Source: Aphanizomenon flos-aquae FACHB-1287
GTDB lineage: Bacteria; Cyanobacteriota; Cyanobacteriia; Cyanobacteriales; Nostocaceae
Length of the DNA: 64,000 bases
Direction: 5' to 3'
Assembly (NCBI RefSeq): GCF_014698755.1
Contig: NZ_JACJTO010000001.1
Location: 1 to 64,000, forward strand
Shown here: positions 1-8,934 of the stretch, one piece after another
Position numbering within the stretch: the stretch's first letter is position 1
How the letters are laid out: each line of letters begins with the position of its first letter
Position numbers and translations under genes: made by a program
Notes under the pieces: generated by a model
Told to the model about the DNA's origin: nothing
The model's database searches: none
What the model saw: only the letters and a program-made list of their open reading frames with translations

Positions 1-1
1 G

Positions 2-73
2 GTTAATGCTATTACTGATGAAAATGCTCTCAATTGGTTTAATCATTGTGGATTGTTTTTTGACCCTATTTAG
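2..73 (+). pseudogene. IS630-like transposase, C-terminal end (cut by window edge)
   Basis: The first bases read in frame to a stop at 71-73 and give a 23-residue tail containing the segment ALNWFNHCGLFFDPI. This resembles the last residues of IS630-family transposases, which often end in a WF-x-HCG motif. Only the tail is visible, so it is unknown whether the upstream gene is intact. The same tail (FNHCGLFFDSI, then stop) recurs on the minus strand at about 3455-3487, which supports a mobile-element origin. The IS630 assignment rests on this short motif only. Confidence 0.5.
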
Positions 74-115
74 ATAGCTATTCTTGTACTGGACTTGATA
101 TCAAACTGCTGTAAG
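36..115 (+). mobile_element. IS630-like element, right end
   Basis: About 75 bases, including the transposase stop codon and the following non-coding end, are repeated in inverted orientation at 3412-3487 with only a few differences. The shared block ends at CTGCTG followed by TA in both places. That fits an IS630/Tc1-type end inserted at a TA target. This copy continues beyond the left edge of the window. Confidence 0.5.
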
Positions 116-1032
116 TGCAAATATCCAATTATTTTAGTTGTCAGGGTTTGTTGCGTAAGTAATGAATATTTTTATATGGACAAATTTATTTGCAAACCTG
201 GGAAATTGTTATAGAACTGTAATCAGGGATCTACTCAATGAATAACAGCACAGTGATCCCCAAACAGTAATCTCGTCCCTAAAACTACTAGAGAATAGGG
301 AACGGTTAGGGCATGGAGGATAAGCTTCTGCGGCTCTGCAGAGGCTTAGTCGAAGATCCCAACGGTGATAATAAGTAATTACGAATTACCAATCACCAAT
401 TACCCATTCTCAATTACCGATTTAAAAAAAAACAGATAAGTGCTCAATTCTGTTACAAATCGGCTACTCTAGAACCTGGGAATGATGTAAACAAAGGCTG
501 GGGGAGCGATAACCAGAACTGTCAGTACACAGTTATTCTATAGGCATCCTTACGGACCAAGCCAAAAACTTGCGTATTTGCTGTTCTAGAACGATAATGG
601 TAGTTTACTTGGATGGAGTCTGGTATCGCTAATTAAATCCAGAAGTCATGAGAGCAGGTCATCAAAGACCAGTTTCGCAATGAGTATGGTGAAAAAATCT
701 GTATTTTTAACTCATTCTTGACCAAAAAATTCCCCGGTTGATTTTGAACCTCTGATAGAGGCTTCACATCCGAAGGATAAGTAAAGCAGCAGTGTGTCAA
801 TAAAGGTGCGGGTGAATTTTGAGCTAGGGTCATCTTGAAAAATACCAACTTGTGAATCACAAGGATGATAATTTAATCAGGGTTTTTTAGCCTGCACCTT
901 TCAAATGGATCTATAATAGCGCATTATAAAGACTACTGCTATACGTATCCTTACTAGACTTTTTCGATCTACCTACAGTTATGTTGAAAGTGACTAATAC
1001 TTTTAAGACTTAGGTAGGTTAAAGTAGGTTGA
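116..1032. other. Long intergenic region upstream of the response regulator
   Basis: About 900 bases without a convincing gene. It holds degenerate copies of the cyanobacterial AATTACCAATTACCC-type heptamer repeat near 375-420. A minus-strand open frame of 75 codons at 633-860 has no recognisable domain and a composition that looks non-coding. Any promoter for the response regulator should lie towards 900-1030, but I see no clear -10/-35 pair. Confidence 0.5.
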
Positions 1033-1770
1033 GTGGGAAAAAGACAACTTCTGAAGTCATCCACCATACAGGATAACTATATCAATACCTTAATGGATCG
1101 AAGCGCGACCAGTTCCACAGTTATGAAAGAACCCAGCATGAAAGACCACAAAAGACTTCTACTAATTGATGATGACCCTAATCTCATCTTGCTGGTGAAG
1201 GATTACTTAGAGTTCCGAGGCTATGAAGTCATGACATCCGCAAATGGTGGAGAAGCTCTGGATCTGCTAGAAACAGAAGTTCCAGACATGATCATTTGTG
1301 ATGTAATGATGCCGGAAATGGACGGTTACACGTTTGTTGAACAAGTGCGACAAACTGAACGCACTAGTTGGATTCCCGTTCTCTTCCTCTCAGCTAAAGG
1401 TCAAAGTGCAGACCGAGTTAAGGGTTTAAACAAAGGTGCTGACGTATATATGGTCAAGCCCTTTGAACCCGAAGAACTGGTAGCACAAGTAGAATCCTCC
1501 CTCAAGCAAACAGTTCGCTGGAAAGAACATCAAACTAAAGGTGGGGACAGTAGTTCTCGTATCCAAGTTCCTTTTGATGTCCAGTTAACTCCGACTGAAC
1601 TGAAAGTAGTCCAGTTTGTCGCTAGGGGTTTAGCAAACCGAGAAATCGCTGAAGAATTAAATGTTAGTCAGCGTACTGTTGAAAGCCATGTGTCCAATAT
1701 GTTGGGCAAAACCAATCTCCACAACCGTACTGAATTAGCACGTTGGGCGATTGAAAATCAAATGGCTTAA
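1033..1770 (+). CDS. Response regulator, REC domain plus LuxR-type HTH (NarL/FixJ family)
   Basis: DNA-binding response regulator. Residues about 40-155 form a receiver domain with the acidic pocket IDDD (45-48), the phosphoacceptor D90 in IICDVMMPEMDG, a switch Ser at 120 and the conserved Lys at 142 in VKPFEP. Residues about 185-242 form a LuxR-type helix-turn-helix with LTPTELKVVQFVARG and ANREIAEELNVS. The family resembles the cyanobacterial Ycf29/Rre1 group, but I cannot assign an ortholog. The first 35 residues are poorly conserved-looking: the frame opens with GTG at 1033, and ATG codons at 1093, 1123 and 1138 are possible starts. No histidine kinase gene is adjacent, so the partner is unknown. 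Confidence 0.85.
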   Translation: MGKRQLLKSSTIQDNYINTLMDRSATSSTVMKEPSMKDHKRLLLIDDDPNLILLVKDYLEFRGYEVMTSANGGEALDLLETEVPDMIICDVMMPEMDGYTFVEQVRQTERTSWIPVLFLSAKGQSADRVKGLNKGADVYMVKPFEPEELVAQVESSLKQTVRWKEHQTKGGDSSSRIQVPFDVQLTPTELKVVQFVARGLANREIAEELNVSQRTVESHVSNMLGKTNLHNRTELARWAIENQMA

Positions 1771-2156
1771 ACGATTTTAGATTTTGGATTTTAGATTTTG
1801 GATAATTTATCTAAGGTCTAAAGTCCAAAATTTGTGATTGTGGATTGGGAAAGATGATGCTGGAGATTGAAAATTGACATTTCCTGTAAATTGAAATAAA
1901 GTTTCTGTTCCTTTATGAGACTGTAATCCCCAAAGTCCATATTCATGGCGGTGGAAACATTCAAATCTGGGTTTTTTGGCATTAATTAAAATATATTCTT
2001 GTATGTAGGGGGAATTTTTAACCCCAACCTCAAAAAATTAGCTTGATCAAATTAAAAAACTTATGAGAAGATTTGTTTTTAATAGATAACTGACCCACAT
2101 TGCCGAAATGTGCCAAAATAAGGAATTGTAATAAAAAATATTATTAAGGTAATTTA
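1771..2156. other. Intergenic region upstream of chlI
   Basis: 386 bases between the response regulator and chlI. The left part carries short tandem repeats of the TTTTAGATTTTGGA type just after the regulator's stop. The right part is AT-rich and should contain the chlI promoter. I could not identify a specific binding site. Confidence 0.4.
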
Positions 2157-3275
2157 GTGACTTCAACTGCTCAAGCTAGTGCGAGTGCGCGTCGTGCGGT
2201 CTTCCCATTTACAGCCATCGTCGGCCAAGAAGAAATGAAACTGGCGCTGCTGTTAAATGTCATTGATCCCAAAATTGGTGGTGTAATGATTATGGGCGAT
2301 CGCGGCACCGGAAAATCTACAACTATCCGCGCCTTGGCGGACCTTTTACCAGAAATTCCTGTTGTCGCCAATGACCCCTTCAACAGTGACCCCAACGACC
2401 CGGACTTAATGAGTGATGAAGTGCGTCAACAAGTAGCCCAAGGAATAGAAATTCCCATCGCTCATAAAAAGGTGCAAATGGTAGATTTACCATTGGGTGC
2501 TACAGAAGACCGGGTTTGTGGCACAATTGACATTGAGAAGGCTTTATCTGAGGGTGTTAAGGCTTTTGAACCTGGACTACTAGCGAAGGCTAACAGGGGG
2601 ATTCTCTACGTTGATGAGGTCAACTTGTTAGATGATCACTTGGTAGATGTACTTCTAGATTCCGCTGCTAGTGGTTGGAATACTGTGGAACGGGAGGGAA
2701 TTTCCATTCGTCACCCAGCCCGGTTTGTTCTTGTTGGTTCGGGAAATCCAGAGGAGGGGGAATTGCGTCCTCAACTCCTCGACCGTTTTGGAATGCACGC
2801 AGAAATCCGCACTGTGAAAGAACCGGCTTTACGGGTACAAATTGTGGAAGAACGGGGCGAATTTGACCAAAATCCGCCTGTGTATTTAGAAAAACACCAA
2901 GCTCCACAAGTAGCATTACAAGAGCAAATTGTCAATGCTCAGGAATTATTACCGGAAGTTAATTTAGACTATGACTTCCGGGTAAAAATTTCCGAAGTTT
3001 GTTCAGAATTAGATGTGGACGGGTTGCGGGGTGATATTGTTACTAACCGTGCTGCTAAAGCCTTAACTGCTTTTGAAGGTCGGACAGAGGTTACAGTTGA
3101 CGATATCCGACGGGTAATTACCTTATGTCTGCGTCACCGTTTGCGGAAAGATCCTTTGGAATCCATTGATACTGGCTATAAGGTAGAAAAGGTCTTTTGT
3201 CGAGTTTTTGGTGTGGAACTTCCAGAAGATTCAACGGTGAAAAATGGTGCAGGGATAAAAGCTGGCGCTCGTTAG
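2157..3275 (+). CDS. chlI: Magnesium chelatase ATPase subunit I (ChlI)
   Basis: AAA+ motor subunit of the ChlI-ChlD-ChlH complex, which inserts Mg2+ into protoporphyrin IX at the first committed step of chlorophyll synthesis. The 372-residue length is typical. The Walker A motif GDRGTGKST is at 47-55 and Walker [12 protein letters not shown] at 148-158. A sensor-type segment ([20 protein letters not shown]) and a C-terminal helical lid follow. The start is GTG at 2157, giving an N-terminus MTSTAQAS that fits cyanobacterial homologs. chlD and chlH are not in the window. The gene stands alone, followed by an interrupted gene stub and repeats. Confidence 0.97.
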   Translation: MTSTAQASASARRAVFPFTAIVGQEEMKLALLLNVIDPKIGGVMIMGDRGTGKSTTIRALADLLPEIPVVANDPFNSDPNDPDLMSDEVRQQVAQGIEIPIAHKKVQMVDLPLGATEDRVCGTIDIEKALSEGVKAFEPGLLAKANRGILYVDEVNLLDDHLVDVLLDSAASGWNTVEREGISIRHPARFVLVGSGNPEEGELRPQLLDRFGMHAEIRTVKEPALRVQIVEERGEFDQNPPVYLEKHQAPQVALQEQIVNAQELLPEVNLDYDFRVKISEVCSELDVDGLRGDIVTNRAAKALTAFEGRTEVTVDDIRRVITLCLRHRLRKDPLESIDTGYKVEKVFCRVFGVELPEDSTVKNGAGIKAGAR

Positions 3276-3335
3276 TGATAATGTAGAGATGTTCTATGGA
3301 ATGTCTCTACAACGGTTAATAACAACTAACAAATT

Positions 3336-3455
3336 ATGAGAATCTGGAATTTTTGGATAAATACTTTAATTTTATCTATTGAATATCATCAACCTCGGTT
3401 TGTGGAATTATTACAGCAGTTTGCGATCAAGTCCAGTACAAAAATAGATATCTAA
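3336..3455 (+). pseudogene. Gene stub truncated by an IS end
   Basis: An ATG opens a frame MRIWNFWINTLILSIEYHQP, followed by RFVELLQQ, which looks like a true protein N-terminus. At about 3412 it runs into sequence shared with the IS end at the start of the window. The last dozen or so codons before the stop at 3453-3455 therefore come from the IS, and no continuation of the host gene is visible beyond the repeat block. I do not recognise the family. It is probably a relic of a gene that once followed chlI. Confidence 0.45.
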
Positions 3456-3487
3456 ATAGAGTCAAAAAACAATCCACAATGATTAAA
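3412..3487 (-). mobile_element. IS630-like element, solo right-end remnant
   Basis: Reverse complement of the IS end at 36-115. It includes the last codons of the transposase (FNHCGLFFDSI, stop) and the non-coding terminus ending in CTGCTG followed by TA. The rest of the element is gone; unrelated repeat sequence starts at about 3494. Confidence 0.5.
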
Positions 3488-3493
3488 TCAAAA

Positions 3494-3802
3494 ATTTAAA
3501 CTTGTTTATATATTCTATTTTTTGTCTCCCACAAAAGTACAAAAATCAAAACTTGCTTTTAGATATCAACAAAGCGACAGCGTAACGTACCATTATCAAA
3601 GATGATTATACATCTGAATATAGCCAATAAGTTATTTAAATCATTCTTTACCAAAAAAGTACAAGTATCGTATATTCTCAATAATCTTGAGAATTTTCTC
3701 AATAAGCTGACGAAAAAAGTTAATTTCAGGGCTTGAAATTCTCAACTATTTTTTGTACAATATTTCTATATAAAATCTGCTTGGGCTTTTTTTGAGAAAA
3801 AA
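3494..3802. repeat. Dispersed copy of the 320-bp intergenic repeat
   Basis: About 300 bases nearly identical to the tandem units at 7534-8127. They run from the AAACTTGTTTATATATTC block to the GGGCTTTTTTTGAGAAAA block. The unit is AT-rich and has no open frame of note. It contains the short motif AAAGCGACAGCGTAACG and a run AATAATCTTGAGAATTTTCTC that could fold. Function is unknown. Confidence 0.85.
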
Positions 3803-4000
3803 CTTAATTGTCATCAATGAGTTTTAAAGAAATATTATACTAGTATCTTCAAATCTGATCAAGGTTGTGGATGTAGTGGGTAATTATGAATTACCCATAA
3901 CCGATTGTACTGCATTTAATTTGTATAATTCTTGCGGGGAAGATGCCAGCACCACAAGAAATAACAATATCAGGATTATTGGATTTAGCTGCGTAACAGC

Positions 4001-4972
4001 TTATTGTGCTAAAAATCTAGCTAATAACTCCTCACGAGATGATTTTAGAAGTAACGGGGTAAATTCTTCTCTACTCATGGCAATCAGGGGGTTAATAATT
4101 CTTGTCAATTCGGCATCAACTTCACCAAAACGCACTTGTAGAATACTCTCAATTATAGCGCGTCTTTCTCTTTCTACACCAGTCCTAAGTCCTTCCTGTT
4201 GTCCTTCTTGTCGTCCCTCTTCTCGTCCTTCTTGTCGTCCTTCTTGGAGTCCTTGTTTTCTCAGTTCTTCTAATTGTTGTTGATACATTTGGGATAATTT
4301 CATAATTAACTCCTGATCATCTTGATCAATATCTTGTTCTTGACGCTGACGTGCCGATAACACAGCAATTAGGTTATGTACTAATTCTATGACATCTGCC
4401 AGAAATGGACTGTTATTTGTCAGTGTTTCCAATTCTTCCACCGCTTGTCTTTGTACTTTTCCCCTCCCTAATATCCGTAAAAACAGGGTTTCGGGTGTAC
4501 TGGGTAATTGATGAATACTCACAATGACGGTTTTAAATCCTTTACCAAAAAGGTAAATCCCCTTACCCCAGTTTTCTTCATCCAAACTAGCATTAAAGCT
4601 ATCGAGGATTTCTACTGATACCGTAGGAGTCAAAATCCACAAATTAGCTAATTCGGATTCATTTATTCGTGTATCATTGCGTTTAGCTTGACGTTCAACC
4701 TGGGAATGAATATCAAATAATTTACCCATACAACTGCGGATTTCACTTTTACCTACAGCATTGCGAAATGGTTCAAATACCGCATAATTAGCCGCCATTT
4801 TCCCTAATACGCCTAGTGTTGCTAGGTTGGTGGGTGGGGATGAGGGGATAAATAATACGTCAATTTGTCTGACTTCTGCGGTGATGTCTTTACTGGTTTC
4901 TACTTGTCCATAGGGTGTTAATAGTTCTGTTAAATATTGTTTAGCAAATTGATCATGTATAAAGCGAGTCAT
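4001..4972 (-). CDS. Cyanobacterial PD-(D/E)XK-like family protein with QEGR repeats
   Basis: A 323-residue protein of a family found in many copies in filamentous cyanobacteria, sometimes annotated as DUF4351/Rpn-like or flagellar assembly protein H-like. The N-terminus MTRFIHDQFAKQYLTELL followed by EVRQIDVLF resembles the start of the nuclease-like fold (RQIDVLF could carry an active-site Asp), but I cannot locate a full catalytic set. Residues about 235-275 are a charged helical stretch of QEGRQEGREEGRQEG repeats, and the C-terminus has a short helical domain. Whether it is enzymatically active, or linked to recombination as in Rpn proteins, is inference. It sits alone among repeats, as family members often do. 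Confidence 0.75.
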   Translation of the reverse strand: MTRFIHDQFAKQYLTELLTPYGQVETSKDITAEVRQIDVLFIPSSPPTNLATLGVLGKMAANYAVFEPFRNAVGKSEIRSCMGKLFDIHSQVERQAKRNDTRINESELANLWILTPTVSVEILDSFNASLDEENWGKGIYLFGKGFKTVIVSIHQLPSTPETLFLRILGRGKVQRQAVEELETLTNNSPFLADVIELVHNLIAVLSARQRQEQDIDQDDQELIMKLSQMYQQQLEELRKQGLQEGRQEGREEGRQEGQQEGLRTGVERERRAIIESILQVRFGEVDAELTRIINPLIAMSREEFTPLLLKSSREELLARFLAQ

Positions 4973-5090
4973 TTATTTTAATTTTGATTAGTAGATATGG
5001 GTTATATAGCAATCCTAAATGAAATGTGAACATCTCTTATTTTCCTACCTCTGTGTCCTCTGTGTCTCTGTGGTTCGTTAAAAAAACTAG
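4973..5090. repeat. Conserved cyanobacterial intergenic motif
   Basis: The segment at about 5044-5083 contains CCTCTGTGTCCTCTGTGTCT, then CTGTGG. This motif recurs widely between genes in filamentous cyanobacterial genomes. It is short and without known function. Confidence 0.4.
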
Positions 5091-5435
5091 TTTCATGCTT
5101 CAACCCAACCTACAGACTATTTTTTGTAGGTCGGGTTAAGCGACAGCGCAACCCGACGTTTATGTTGGGTTTCATGCTTCAACCCAACCTACAGACTATT
5201 TTTTGTAGGTCGGGTTAAGCGACAGCGCAACCCAACGTTCATGTTGGGTTTCGTACCTCAACCCAACCTACAGACTATTTTTTGTAGGTCGGGTTAAGGG
5301 ACAGCGTAACCCGACGTTTATGTTGGGTTTCATGCTTCAACCCAACCTACAGACTATTTTTTGTAGGTCGGGTTAAGGGACAGCGCAACCCGACGTTTAT
5401 GTTGGGTTTCATGCTTCAACCCAACCTACAGACTA
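5091..5435. repeat. 79-bp tandem repeat, about 4.4 copies
   Basis: Units begin at 5091, 5170, 5249, 5328 and 5407 (last one partial), exactly 79 bases apart and differing at only a few sites. Each unit contains mutually complementary blocks (CAACCCAACCTACA, TGTAGGTCGGGTT, CAGCGCAACCCGACG and TGTTGGGTT), so each can form hairpins. Related single units lie at 7404-7536 and 34957-34990. The array ends against the 3' end of the trypsin-LRR gene. Confidence 0.95.
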
Positions 5436-7268
5436 AAACTCACAAATAGACTCTGGTTGCAGGGGACATTGTTTAGAGACAAGTGGATTTCCCTCAAGGG
5501 AAAGGATAGTCAATTTAGTCAGATTAGACAAAGGTTTGATATCGCTAATTTGATTTCCCCTAAGGGAAAGGAAAGTCAAATTAGTCAGATTAGACAAAGG
5601 TTTGATATCGCTAATTTGATTTTCCCAAAGCCAAAGGCTAGTCAATTTAGTCAGATTAGACAAAAGATTAGACAAAGGTTTGATATCGCTGATTTGATTT
5701 TCCCGAAGCCAAAGCCAAGTCAAATTAGTCAGATTAGACAAAGGTTTGATATCGCTGATTTGATTTTGCCAAAGCCAAAGCTCAGTCAAATTAGTCAGAT
5801 TAGACAAAGGTTTGATATCGCTGATTTGATTTCCCGTAAGGGAAAGGAAAGTCAAATTAGTCAGATTAGACAAAGGTTTGATATCGCTAATTTGATTTCC
5901 CGTAAGGGAAAGCCTAGTCAAATTAGTCAGATTAGACAAAGGTTTGATATCGCTAATTTGATTTCCCGTAAGGGAAAGGAAAGTCAAATTAGTCAGATTA
6001 GACAAAAGATTAGACAAAGGTTTGATATCGCTAATTTGATTTCCCTCAAGGGAAAGGCTAGTCAATTTAGTCAGATTAGACAAAAGATTAGACAAAGGTT
6101 TGATATCGCTAATTTGATTTACCGTAAGGGAAAGCCAAGTCAATTTAGTCAGATTAGACAAAGGTTTGATATCGCTGATTTGATTTTCCCGAAGCCAAAG
6201 GCTAGTCAATTTAGTCAGATTAGACAAAGGTTTGATATCGCTAATTTGATTTCCCCAAAGCCAAAGCTCAGTCAATTTAGTCAGATTAGACAAAGGTTTG
6301 ATATCGCTAATTTGATTTCTGCTAAGGTTAAGCCAAGTCAATTTAGTCAGATTAGACAAAGGTTTGATATCGCTAATTTGATTTCTGCTAAGGTTAAGCC
6401 TAGTCAATTTAGTCAGATTAGACAAAGGTTTGATATCGCTAATTTGATTTCCCTCAAGGTAAAGCTCAGTCAAATTAGTCAGCGTTTGATTAGCTTGACC
6501 ACAATTTTGGGTTTTAGCAACTTGTAGTAATACTTCTACCGTTCTTCTTCTCTGTTGAGATAAATTGGCTTTTTGTTGACACCATTCTGTAAAAGTTTGA
6601 GCAATCAAATAACCTGGCCACTTTTCCGTCGGTATTCCCTGAACACCATCTCTTGCTAACCCTGATTCACTTCTGCCAAATTCAGCCTTACCATAAATAC
6701 CAATTACTTCCCCCTGGTCGTTTAATATTGGTCCTCCACTCATCCCCGGTCTTGGACTCCCACTCAAAAATAAATCATATCCCAGATTTTCTCCCCTTCC
6801 TCTAGCTGTGATTTGGGATGTTAAAAAGAAGTAATTTCGCTGTTGACTATTAGAAATAGAGGGAATAGGAAATCCAGAATTATGTACCGTTTCTCCCTCT
6901 TTAACTGTCCGAGAATCAGCAATTTTAGCAATAGGATAATTTTTAGAACTGGTAAATTTGACCAAAGCTAAATCTAATTTTCCCACATTTTGAGACCGTT
7001 CAATGCGGTATTTTTGCCCGTCATAAGTGATAATGTCATAAACTCCTGGGTTTTTAATTACATGATAGGCTGTCAGGACAGTATAAGTATTACCATCTTT
7101 GTCAATAATTACTCCTGAACCTTTACCATCTAGTCCTCCAATCATGACAGTGATTTGTTTAGCGATATCATTAACTTCTACAGGAGTTAAAGCAAATACG
7201 GTCTGGTATTGTACTAAAGCTAGGGTTGTTGTCCCTAGAATTACGCCTAATCCCTGGGAAAATTTCAT
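5433..7268 (-). CDS. Secreted trypsin-like serine protease fused to a leucine-rich repeat domain
   Basis: Predicted secreted or surface protease of 611 residues. The N-terminal signal peptide (MKFSQGLGVILGTTTLALVQ) is followed by a trypsin/HtrA-like domain with the catalytic triad visible as TAYHV (His), KLDLALV (Asp) and PGMSGGP (Ser). After a linker with two Cys comes an SDS22/internalin-like LRR domain of about 15 repeats built on LTxLxLxxNQISDIKPLSN. Three repeats are lengthened by NLLS. The ATG at 7268 is chosen because it begins the signal peptide; the frame is open 24 codons further upstream. The LRR part is nearly identical at DNA level between units and so can change length easily. 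No PDZ domain is present. Substrate and target are unknown. Confidence 0.9.
   Translation of the reverse strand: MKFSQGLGVILGTTTLALVQYQTVFALTPVEVNDIAKQITVMIGGLDGKGSGVIIDKDGNTYTVLTAYHVIKNPGVYDIITYDGQKYRIERSQNVGKLDLALVKFTSSKNYPIAKIADSRTVKEGETVHNSGFPIPSISNSQQRNYFFLTSQITARGRGENLGYDLFLSGSPRPGMSGGPILNDQGEVIGIYGKAEFGRSESGLARDGVQGIPTEKWPGYLIAQTFTEWCQQKANLSQQRRRTVEVLLQVAKTQNCGQANQTLTNLTELYLEGNQISDIKPLSNLTKLTRLNLSRNQISDIKPLSNLTKLTWLNLSRNQISDIKPLSNLTKLTELWLWGNQISDIKPLSNLTKLTSLWLRENQISDIKPLSNLTKLTWLSLTVNQISDIKPLSNLLSNLTKLTSLSLEGNQISDIKPLSNLLSNLTNLTFLSLTGNQISDIKPLSNLTNLTRLSLTGNQISDIKPLSNLTNLTFLSLTGNQISDIKPLSNLTNLTELWLWQNQISDIKPLSNLTNLTWLWLRENQISDIKPLSNLLSNLTKLTSLWLWENQISDIKPLSNLTNLTFLSLRGNQISDIKPLSNLTKLTILSLEGNPLVSKQCPLQPESICEF
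5470..6515 (-). repeat. 66-bp coding minisatellite (LRR repeats)
   Basis: About fifteen tandem units of 66 bases, three of them 78 bases, encode the LRR consensus. On the plus strand each unit shows GACAAAGGTTTGATATCGCT. The unusual DNA identity between units points to recent expansion or gene-conversion-like homogenisation. Confidence 0.95.
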
Positions 7269-7403
7269 AGTTTTTTGTCTGTTATAATTGTCTTTTATAA
7301 TACTATATTTTATAATACACTTTCTTTCCACTTTACGCAAAGGCGCGAAGTTTTAAAAGTTTTCAGGAATTAATTTAACTTTGACTTATCAATGCCTTGT
7401 CCA

Positions 7404-7536
7404 TTTTCTGTAGGTTGGGTTAAGCGACAGCGCAACCCAACGCTCATGTTGGGTTTCATACTTCAACCCAACCTACAAATCTAGGTTTTTATGTGTAGTG
7501 TTGGGTTTCATGCTTCAACCCAACCTACAAATCTTA
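7404..7536. repeat. Additional copies of the 79-bp family repeat
   Basis: One and a half units related to the array at 5091-5435: GTAGGTTGGGTTAAGCGACA followed by a complementary CTTCAACCCAACCTACA. They lie upstream of the trypsin-LRR gene, so the gene is flanked on both sides by this family. Confidence 0.8.
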
Positions 7537-8127
7537 TACATCTGAATATATCCAATAAGTTATTTAAATCATTCTTTACCAAAAAAGCACAAGTACCGTA
7601 TATTCTCAATAATCCTGAGAATTTTCTCAATAAGCTGACGAAAAAAGTTAATTTCAGGGCTTGAAATTCTCAACTATTTTTTGTACAATATTTTTATATA
7701 AAATCTGCTTGGGCTTTTTTTGAGAAAAGGACTTACAGCAGATTTAAACCTGTTTATATATTCTATTTTTTGTCTCCCGCAAAAGTACAACAATCAAAAC
7801 TTGCTTTTAGATATCAATAAAGCGACAGCGTAACGTACCATTATCAAAGATGATTATATATTTGAATATATCTAATAAGTTATTTAAATCATTCTTTACC
7901 AAAAAAGCACAAGTACTGTATATTCTCAATAATCCTGAGAATTTTCTCGATAAGCTGACGAAAAAAGTTAATTTCAGGGCTTGAAATTCTCAACTATTTT
8001 TTGTACAATATTTTTATATAAAATCTGCTTGGGCTTTTTTTGAGAAAAGGACTTACAGCAGATTTAAACTTGTTTATATATTCTATTTTTCGTCTCCCGC
8101 AAAAGTACAAAAATTAAAACTTGCTTT
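7534..8127. repeat. 320-bp tandem repeat overlapping a protease 3' end
   Basis: Two successive partial copies with a period of 320 bases; for example ACTTACAGCA is at 7731 and again at 8051. The right end of the array runs into the last codons of the protease gene ending at 8114, and each unit carries a copy of that short coding tail (AAAACTTGCTTTT). A third copy is dispersed at 3494-3802. Confidence 0.9.
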
Positions 8128-8914
8128 TGTCCATCAATAATTGCTTGGCTGTTTCTAAAGAAATACCCCAACTATATTGACTTATTTGTTCTCGCTGTGC
8201 GTCCGTCGGATAAGAACCATCTTTAAAAACATAGGGGTCTCCCCAAATTGGGTTAGCATGAAGTCCATTAATTCCCACTAGTTCCCCCGCGCTATTTAAT
8301 AGGGGTCCTCCACTCATCCCTTTTTCTATATCATTGGTAAAGCCAATTTGGTATCCTCCCTCTAGGGCTTTATCTAGCACCAGTTGAATTTTACCAGGTT
8401 TAATTACAAACTCTCCAGATTTGCTTTTGCTATTTTTGAGGGGAAACCCTGCGGACATTACCCAAGCTCCAATGGTGGCTTGTTGATTTGATTTGGTAGC
8501 AATCCTGTATTCTGAGTCAGCTACAAATTCTAATAAGGCTAAATCATTTCCCCTCAGTTGTTTTTTTTGCACCACAGGGTTAGCACGGTGAATTTTTCCG
8601 TCGGGAGTTTGAATGGAGTAGGGAGCTTCACCACCTTGTAAAACGTGATTATTGGTAATTACTCCATAGGTTAAGTTATCTATATACAATATAATACCAG
8701 AACCTAATAAGCGATCGCGTTTAGTTATTGGTCTACCCAAAATTTTAACGGTGATTAAGCGAGCTTCCTTTTCCACTTGTTCAATTTGTTGTTGATCACA
8801 CTGAGAATTAACTATTGAAAAAGGGGGTTGTTGAACTGACGACACTGGAGTTACTAAAGTCCAAAGAGAACTAGCTAATGCAACAACAGCGCCCATTCCT
8901 ATCCGCCAATTCAT
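8114..8914 (-). CDS. Trypsin-like serine protease, secreted
   Basis: Predicted exported protease. The signal peptide MNWRIGMGAVVALASSLWTL is followed by a trypsin-like domain with TNNHVL (His), GNDLALLEF (Asp) and EKGMSGGPLL (Ser). The C-terminus ends soon after the protease fold, with no PDZ or LRR. I chose the ATG at 8914 because GGGGG lies six bases upstream and it begins the signal peptide. An ATG at 8941 would overlap the stop of the COP23 gene. The gene follows the COP23 and kinase genes on the same strand and is probably co-transcribed with COP23. It is similar in fold to the protease half of the trypsin-LRR gene nearby. Confidence 0.88.
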   Translation of the reverse strand: MNWRIGMGAVVALASSLWTLVTPVSSVQQPPFSIVNSQCDQQQIEQVEKEARLITVKILGRPITKRDRLLGSGIILYIDNLTYGVITNNHVLQGGEAPYSIQTPDGKIHRANPVVQKKQLRGNDLALLEFVADSEYRIATKSNQQATIGAWVMSAGFPLKNSKSKSGEFVIKPGKIQLVLDKALEGGYQIGFTNDIEKGMSGGPLLNSAGELVGINGLHANPIWGDPYVFKDGSYPTDAQREQISQYSWGISLETAKQLLMDKSKF

Positions 8915-8934
8915 GGTTTTACCCCCATTATGGT

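Noticed and set aside
633-860. 75-codon minus-strand frame
   Set aside because: No recognisable domain, no ribosome-binding site, and composition unlike neighbouring genes.
3867-4283. 138-codon Cys/Ser/Pro-rich plus-strand frame
   Set aside because: The SCRPSSRPSCRPS pattern is the antisense of the QEGRQEGR repeat in the protein at 4001-4972.
5521-6480. Regular repeats resembling a CRISPR array
   Set aside because: Units are contiguous 66- or 78-bp coding repeats without unique spacers, and there are no cas genes.
5457-6527. 356-codon open frame on the plus strand with regular SQISQIRQRFDIANLIS repeats
   Set aside because: It is the antisense of the LRR coding minisatellite. Because the 66-bp unit has no stop in this frame, the open frame repeats by necessity. 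It has no start signal or domain.
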